Source of the DNA: PALSA-612 sp963742925
GTDB taxonomy: Bacteria > Actinomycetota > Thermoleophilia > Gaiellales > Gaiellaceae
Assembly: GCA_963742925.1 (NCBI GenBank)
Contig: CAVUNV010000010.1
Coordinates: 17,231-81,230 of the forward strand
Direction of reading: 5' to 3'
DNA: 64,000 bases
Positions 59,244-64,000 of this stretch are shown here, one piece after another. The first letter of the stretch is position 1, and every line of letters begins with the position of its first letter. The notes under the pieces are model-generated. The model was not told the DNA's origin, made no database searches, and was given only the letters and a program-made list of their open reading frames with translations. The position numbers and the translations under genes are program-made.

Positions 59244-60833
59244 CTAGGCGCCGGCGAGGTCGCGCCGCCTGAACGTCCAGAGGCTCGCCAGCGTGGCGCC
59301 GGCGGCGACGGCGAGCATGACGACGGCGGCGGTCGTGTGGAAAGGCTGGGCGGGGACGAGGCCGACGTGCTGGAAAGGCGTGAGGTCGATCAGCCAGTGG
59401 GGTGCGCCGAGTAGGGCCCCGAAGAGCTCCCAGAGGAAGGCAAGGCCGACCATGGTGTAGGCGATGCCGGTGCTTGCGCGCGGGACGAGTGCGAAGGCGA
59501 GCGCGGCGAGAGCGAGGAAGAGCAGCGCTGTCGGGAGGCAGTTGGCGCCTGCCTCGAGCATTCGCGCCAGCGGGACGCCGGCGTCCTGGCTGGCGGCGCC
59601 TGCCCAGGCAAGCACGGCAGCGGTGAGCGCGATCGCGGCGGCGGACGCTGCGGCGAGCAGCAGTCTGCCGCCGAGCCAGCGTTGGCGGCGGATCGGGAGC
59701 GCCAGCAGGGTCTCCAGTTGTCCGTCGGCTTCCTCGCGTCTGGCCGCGGAGATCTGGGAGCAGGCGAAGAGGCTGGTGACGAGGACGAAGAGGAGGAAGT
59801 AGAAGCCGAGTGCGCCGGCGGGGGTCGTGATCGAGGCGCCGCCGAGCTTGTGAATCTGTCGGCGCAGGTTGGCGGAGATATCGGCTGTGGTGAAGCTCGT
59901 CGAGAGGACGCCGACGACAACGGCGAACAGCCCGGTGCCGATCAGCCAGCCGGCGAGGCTGTCGCGCTCGTTTCGGAGCGCGAGCGAGGTCGGCGTGGTG
60001 AGCAGGCGCAGGCGCGGTCGCGCGCGGTCCTTCGGCTGCAGAAGTCCGGTTCCCACGTCCCTGCGGACGGCGATCCATCCGGCGGTGATGAGGAGCAGCG
60101 AGGCAGCGGCGATCGACGGGAGGAGCGCAGCCGGCGCCGGGCCTGCGAAGGGCCGAAGCTGCTCGGTCCAGCCGAGCGGCGTTGCCCACCGCAACCAGCC
60201 CAGCCCGCTCGCGGTGTCGGCGACCACCCGGAGCAGGAACGCGACCACGAGAGCTCCGGCGGCGAGCTCGAGCGCGAGCCGGCGCGTCGAGGCGAGCTGG
60301 CTCGTAACCGCACCGACGCCCGCGAACACCGCCGCGGGCGAGATCGTCGCGAGCGCGAGATACGCAGAGCCGCCGGCCGGCAGGCTCGCGGCGACGAGGC
60401 CGAGGAAGGTGGCGACCCACAGGATCGCCGCTCCGATGCCGACGGCGGCGAGCACGGCCAGGTACGCGGAGCGGCGGCTGACGACGCCGGCGAGCACGAG
60501 CTCCTGGCGGCCGGCGTCCTCCTCTGCGCGCATCGCCCGCACCGCGGCGAGCAGTCCCCAGAAGCAGGCGAAGATCGAGCCGACGCCGGCGAGTCGCCAC
60601 GCGGTGTAGCCGCCGACGGTGAGCAGGTCGTGGGGCACCCCGTAGAAGAGCTCGACGGCCTTGTTGGTGCCGAAGCTCTTCGCGAAGGCAAGCCGGTCAG
60701 CCGTGGTCGGGTAGGTGTGCCGGTAGCCGACGGCGTTCACGTAGGCGACCAGCGCGAACAGGAGCGCGAACAGGCCTGTGCGAATACGCGAGTCGGCGAG
60801 CGCCCGCCGTGAGATCGCGCTAGCCGGGCGCAC
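59244..60833 (-). CDS. ABC-2 type exporter permease
   Basis: 529 residues, about 12 membrane segments in two similar halves, with RAEEDAGRQELVLAGVVSRR after the second helix and the matching AARREEADGQLETLLALPIRRQRWL in the second half. This internal duplication is typical of actinobacterial polyketide/multidrug ABC exporter permeases (TipC-like). The GTG start overlaps the upstream ATPase gene by 14 bases. Substrate unknown. Confidence 0.87.
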   Translation of the reverse strand: MRPASAISRRALADSRIRTGLFALLFALVAYVNAVGYRHTYPTTADRLAFAKSFGTNKAVELFYGVPHDLLTVGGYTAWRLAGVGSIFACFWGLLAAVRAMRAEEDAGRQELVLAGVVSRRSAYLAVLAAVGIGAAILWVATFLGLVAASLPAGGSAYLALATISPAAVFAGVGAVTSQLASTRRLALELAAGALVVAFLLRVVADTASGLGWLRWATPLGWTEQLRPFAGPAPAALLPSIAAASLLLITAGWIAVRRDVGTGLLQPKDRARPRLRLLTTPTSLALRNERDSLAGWLIGTGLFAVVVGVLSTSFTTADISANLRRQIHKLGGASITTPAGALGFYFLLFVLVTSLFACSQISAARREEADGQLETLLALPIRRQRWLGGRLLLAAASAAAIALTAAVLAWAGAASQDAGVPLARMLEAGANCLPTALLFLALAALAFALVPRASTGIAYTMVGLAFLWELFGALLGAPHWLIDLTPFQHVGLVPAQPFHTTAAVVMLAVAAGATLASLWTFRRRDLAGA

Positions 60834-61718
60834 GCCCGTCGCCCGTGTCGTAGTGGTGCAGGAAGATCTCCTCCAGCGACGGCTCTCGGCTCGTCAGCGT
60901 CACGACCGGCTGGTCGGCGAGCGCCGCGAGCAGCGGCCGGACGCTCCCGCTCACCTCGAAGCTCAACGCGTTCTCCCCGGCAGCGGCGATACGGACACCC
61001 GGCAGGCCGTCGATGCCGGGGTGCAGGACCGTCGAAGGTGACCTCGATCGTCTGCGCCGACAGGTGGCGTAGCTCGGCGAGCGTTCCCTCGTCGACCATC
61101 CGCCCCGAGCTGAGGATCCCGACGCGGTCGCAAAGCGCCTCCACCTCGCTCAGGATGTGCGAGGAGAGGAACACCGTCTGGCCGCGCTCCTTCGCCTCCT
61201 GCACCGTCTCCCGGAACACCATCTCCATGAGCGGATCGAGCCCGCTGGTCGGCTCGTCGAGGATCAGCAGATCGGCGCGGCTGGCCAGGGCAGCGATCAG
61301 CTGCACCTTCTGGCGATTGCCCTTCGAGAGCGCGCGCACCTTCTTGTCGGCATCGAGCTGGAAGCGCTCGACCAGCAGATCCCGGTAGGCCGTGTCGGTG
61401 GCAGCCGTGCAAGCGGGCGAGATAGGCGAACGTCTCCGCGCTCGTCAAGGCGGGCCAGAGGAACGGCTCCCCGGCCACGTAGGCAACCCGCCGATGCGCC
61501 GTGACCGGGTCACGCCACGCGTCGACACCGAACAGCTCCGCCCGGCCTGCGGTCGGCCGGTGGAGGCCGAGCAGCAACCGGATCGTCGTCGTCTTGCCGG
61601 CCCCGTTCGGCCCCAGATACCCGTACACCTCGCCGGGCTCGACGCGAAGATCGAGCCCATCCAGGGCGAGCGTGCTTCCGTAGCGCTTCGTCAGGCCCTC
61701 GGTACGAATCGCGTTCAC
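60820..61718 (-). CDS. ABC exporter ATP-binding protein (two frameshifts)
   Basis: About 299 residues after correction. N-terminal frame: IRTEGLTKRYGSTLALDGL, Walker A YLGPNGAGKTTTIRLLLGL, ELFGVDAWRDPV. Second frame: LSKGNRQKVQLIAAL (a variant signature), Walker B LLILDEPTSGLDPLM, SSHILSEVEALCDRVGIL. Third frame: the C-terminal LSFEVSGSVRPLLAAL and EPSLEEIFLHHYDT. Breaks lie near 61402 and at 61029-61030. Pairs with the permease just downstream to form an exporter. Confidence 0.85.
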
Positions 61719-61732
61719 GGCTGACCGGAGTT

Positions 61733-61860
61733 CTAGCGGCGACCCGGAGCGATCGCGAACGGCTCTGCGAGCAGGCGCCCGATATCCGTCATTGAGAGGA
61801 GGCCGACGAGCCGCTCGTCGTCGAGAACGAGCGCCGCGATCAGCAGGTAGCCGAAGGCGC
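61733..61860 (-). pseudogene. CBS-domain fragment
   Basis: About 41 codons without a start, ending at a TAG: YLLIAALVLDDERLVGLLSMTDIGRLLAEPF. The pattern LVGLLSMTDI is the end of a CBS motif. It follows the universal stress protein gene by about 30 bases. Probably a remnant of a larger CBS-pair gene, or a gene tail detached by an indel. Confidence 0.45.
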
Positions 61861-61890
61861 GACCGACGCGGGGCCGATCTCGCTCTCGCG

Positions 61891-62664
61891 TTAGCGGACC
61901 ACGAGCACCGAGCAGGCCGCCTGATGGCCGACCCGCTCGCTGACGCTGCCGAGGGCGCGCACACCGTGGAGCCCGCGACTTCCGACGATCAGGAGGTCTG
62001 CGTCGTGTGAGGCGGCGCAGAGCGCCTCCACCGGGTGCTTCTCGGTCCGGTCGACCGTCAGACCCGCGAGCGCCTCGAAGTCCTCCGGCCCGTCGGCTCC
62101 CGCTACCACCACGCGCAAGCCGGCGCCGTGCCGGTCCGCGACGTCGAGCCCGGCCGCGAGGGCCCGGTCGGCGGCCGGAGATCCGTCGTATCCGACGACG
62201 ACCGCGCGCGGGAAGTCTCCGGCCGCGGGCGCCCTGGCGACGAGAACCGACGCCGCTGCGCGGTGCAGCATCGAGGTCATGACGCTCCCGCGGGCGACCC
62301 CCACGCCGCGATTCCGGCTGGTTGCGCCGACCGCCACGAGCGTGGCTTCCCACTCGGTCAGCCGCTCGAGCAGCCGGCCGATGGTCGTCCCGTGGAGGAG
62401 GTGCGTGGCCGCGTCAGGGAAGGCCGACTTCGCCTCGGCGAGCGCTGCGGCGACACTCTTCTCGGCCTCACCGACGATTATCGGGCTGCCGTAGGGCGAG
62501 TAGGCGACGACGGGAGGCTCGAACACCGAGTCGATCTCGAGCTCTCCGGTCTCCGAGCGAAGCGGGCTCGCCTGGCGCGCAGCCTCGAGTGACGGGTCGG
62601 AGCCGTCGAATGCGCAAACGATCCGGTCGAACACCGTGCACCGATTCGACGAGATGGTCGACAT
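61891..62664 (-). CDS. tandem-domain universal stress protein
   Basis: About 257 residues with two USP domains. Domain 1: FDRIVCAFDGSDPSLEAARQA and VAVGATSRNRGVGVARGSV; domain 2: AVVVGYDGSPAADRALAAGLDVA and LLIVGSRGLHGVRALGSVSERVGHQAACSVLVV. The G-2X-G-9X-G-(S/T) ATP-binding pattern is present in the second domain and partly in the first. ATG 62664 follows AAAGGGGG. General stress role inferred from family. Confidence 0.9.
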   Translation of the reverse strand: MSTISSNRCTVFDRIVCAFDGSDPSLEAARQASPLRSETGELEIDSVFEPPVVAYSPYGSPIIVGEAEKSVAAALAEAKSAFPDAATHLLHGTTIGRLLERLTEWEATLVAVGATSRNRGVGVARGSVMTSMLHRAAASVLVARAPAAGDFPRAVVVGYDGSPAADRALAAGLDVADRHGAGLRVVVAGADGPEDFEALAGLTVDRTEKHPVEALCAASHDADLLIVGSRGLHGVRALGSVSERVGHQAACSVLVVR

Positions 62665-62787
62665 CACAACCCCCTTTCCTCACCGTGAGTGTGCGCCCTG
62701 ACCACTCGGCCGGGCATCGGCATGCCCTCGTATTCGCCTTGCTTCGAACTACCGACCCCTCCCCGCCGCGTGGCGGCCCGCCGCGCC

Positions 62788-63207
62788 TCAGCTGTGCCTG
62801 AGAGAGATGCTGATGCCGAGCCAGATCGAGCTCGCCGGGTTGAAGTTGCTCGTCCAGGTCGGGAACGTGACCGCGCCTGCGCTGGCGATCAGCTTGTCCG
62901 CCAGGCCGGCCGCGTTGCTCGTCGAGGTCGCCACCCCCTGCGAGAACCGGCGGGAGAAGCCCTGTGCGTTCCCGCCGGCCCCGGCGAAGTTGAGCGTCGG
63001 GATGGTCGACGAGGCGTCGTTCTGCATGACGACGGACACGGCCGTCGCGTTCGCGGTGCCGGTGGTGAGACCCGGTGCGGCGAACGTGCTGCTCCCGGCG
63101 GTGCCGGCGCCCGTGGTGGGGGTGACGCCGTCGAGCGGCGTCGTCGCATTGACGTTTCGGAACGCAGCCACCGAGGCACTCCACCCGTTGCTCGACGAGC
63201 TCGACAT
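62788..63207 (-). CDS. C-terminal part of a surface-type protein, probably truncated
   Basis: 139 residues from an internal ATG. SNGWSASVAAFRNVNATTPLDG and TGTANATAVSVVMQNDASS look like the end of a larger adhesin or surface domain found in actinobacteria (Ser/Thr/Ala-rich, GWSATVAAF-type motif). No signal peptide is present, and related coding appears to extend upstream through 63243 in the same frame before a stop, so the N-terminus is missing or shifted. Function unknown. Confidence 0.5.
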   Translation of the reverse strand: MSSSSSNGWSASVAAFRNVNATTPLDGVTPTTGAGTAGSSTFAAPGLTTGTANATAVSVVMQNDASSTIPTLNFAGAGGNAQGFSRRFSQGVATSTSNAAGLADKLIASAGAVTFPTWTSNFNPASSIWLGISISLRHS

Positions 63208-63383
63208 GGCGGCCAACACGCTCGTCTCGCCCGCGCGGGAAGACGCTGCTACATGGTGTTCAGGGTCGGGGTCGCCGTCGGATTGTCGACCGGGCGAGCG
63301 GGAGCGGCGACGAACAGCCCGACGTGTCGCCCGCGAGCGGGACCGTATTCGAGTTCGTGCGGGGATCCAGATCGGCCGAGCGG

Positions 63384-63824
63384 CTACCGAATGCGCGTCC
63401 AGGGCCGCGCAACCAGGACGTCGACCTCGTAGATCTGAGCCACGCCCGACCGGGTGAACCGGAGCGCGGGACCATTCAGCCGCCAGCGAACGGCGCCGGC
63501 GAACTCGTGATGAGGGATGCCGTCGATCCGGGTCAGCGTGAACAGGGCACGCGGTCCCTGGAGCACCAGATCGCCCTGCGCCTGAGCGTTGCCGAGCACG
63601 CCGTGCTGCTGACGCATCGTCCAGCGTCCTCCGCCGAGAGTCAACGTCCAAGTTCCGGCGTCGAAGGCGGCTTCCTGAGCGGGAACGCCGCCAGCGCGGA
63701 GGTCCCGGGCGGCCACCTCCGCACGAAATGTCCCTTGGAGCACGTTCGTGGCTCTTGTCGGCGCGGCCACGACCAGTGTCGCCACCAGAACTGCGAGCGC
63801 TCCCGCTCCCGCCACTCTGACCAC
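63384..63824 (-). CDS. secreted hypothetical protein
   Basis: 146 residues with signal peptide VRVAGAGALAVLVATLVVAA ending at APTRA. The mature part has beta-rich, lipocalin-like character (GTFRAEVAARDL, GTWTLTLGGGRWTMRQQHG, GDLVLQGPRALFTLTRIDG), i.e. an up-and-down barrel is possible. No family recognised. Confidence 0.68.
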   Translation of the reverse strand: MVRVAGAGALAVLVATLVVAAPTRATNVLQGTFRAEVAARDLRAGGVPAQEAAFDAGTWTLTLGGGRWTMRQQHGVLGNAQAQGDLVLQGPRALFTLTRIDGIPHHEFAGAVRWRLNGPALRFTRSGVAQIYEVDVLVARPWTRIR

Positions 63825-63965
63825 CCGACCTCCTCTCGTCCAGCTAGATGTACGACCGAACCATGCCGGGTGGATTCAACCGCTGAACAACTCAGCGCGG
63901 CCGGTGACACCAACTCCAGGACAACGTTGGGACAAGGCGGCTGTCGTTCGCGACCTACCATCACC

Positions 63966-63993
63966 AGAAAACCCCGTCTTAGCGGGGTTTTCT
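63966..63993. terminator. bidirectional intrinsic terminator at the right edge
   Basis: Perfect 11-bp stem AGAAAACCCCG / CGGGGTTTTCT with a six-base loop. A- and T-tracts are on both sides, so it can act on either strand. Confidence 0.85.
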
Positions 63994-64000
63994 GAGAGCG

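Noticed and set aside
1..64000. CRISPR arrays, insertion sequences, prophage or integrase genes
   Set aside because: No regularly spaced repeats, transposase, recombinase or phage structural motifs were seen on either strand.

Overview
The window is chromosomal DNA of a very GC-rich actinobacterium. Actinobacterial-type mIHF, DUF1918, frequent GTG/TTG starts and the gene orders rimP-nusA-ylxR-infB-rbfA-nrnA-truB-ribF and pyrR-pyrB-pyrC-carA-carB-pyrK-pyrD-mihF-gmk-rpoZ-coaBC suggest Actinomycetota, most likely Thermoleophilia (Gaiellales/Solirubrobacterales-like). This is inference from content, not a database match. No phage, insertion sequence or CRISPR array was seen.

Layout. 1-5.2 kb: dapB (cut by the edge), M16 peptidase, a small membrane protein, a divergent c-type cytochrome, then pnp and rpsO with a long hairpin between them. 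5.3-7.6 kb: purine nucleoside phosphorylase and a gamma-glutamyltransferase-like enzyme. 7.6-15.1 kb: the translation/RNA-maturation operon from rimP to ribF. 15.1-16.7 kb: small genes and dtd. 16.7-22.8 kb: a complete oligopeptide ABC importer. 23-34.8 kb: coaBC, rpoZ, gmk, mihF and the pyrimidine operon, led by pyrR with a recognisable PyrR-binding hairpin. 34.9-39.6 kb: secreted proteins, rhodanese, methyltransferase, RNase Z. 39.6-42.0 kb: a LysM protein behind two LexA-type boxes, and a DgcN/DgcA (D-glutamate) pair. 42.1-47.5 kb: tRNA-Arg(CCG), cupin, Rieske oxygenase, Mo-oxidoreductase, CorA, lipoprotein, HIT protein. 47.9-51.9 kb: a broken secreted IPT/TIG protein and two TadG-like paralogues with matching 5' leaders. 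52.4-55.3 kb: nitroreductase, an unidentified small RNA with its own promoter and terminator, a zinc-ribbon protein, a GFA-family protein, a thioesterase and a candidate selenoprotein. 55.3-64 kb: secreted and stress-type genes (phosphoribosyltransferase, adenosine-specific kinase, MFS, DUF1918, ABC exporter, universal stress protein).

At least ten otherwise well-conserved genes carry single-base indels (PNP, truB, oppC, carB, pyrC, dgcA, corA, a lipoprotein, a phosphoribosyltransferase, an ABC ATPase and the TIG protein). Several make false fusions (pyrC-carA, oppC-oppD). Their number in essential genes points to consensus errors rather than decay, so I give corrected gene extents.

The most interesting items are the glutaredoxin/DinB-like gene at 54557-55291, whose only in-frame stop is a TGA at the first position of a CxxC motif followed by a SECIS-like hairpin; the duplicated structured leaders of the TadG-like genes; the 125-nt RNA at 52531-52655; and the doubled SOS box on the LysM gene.
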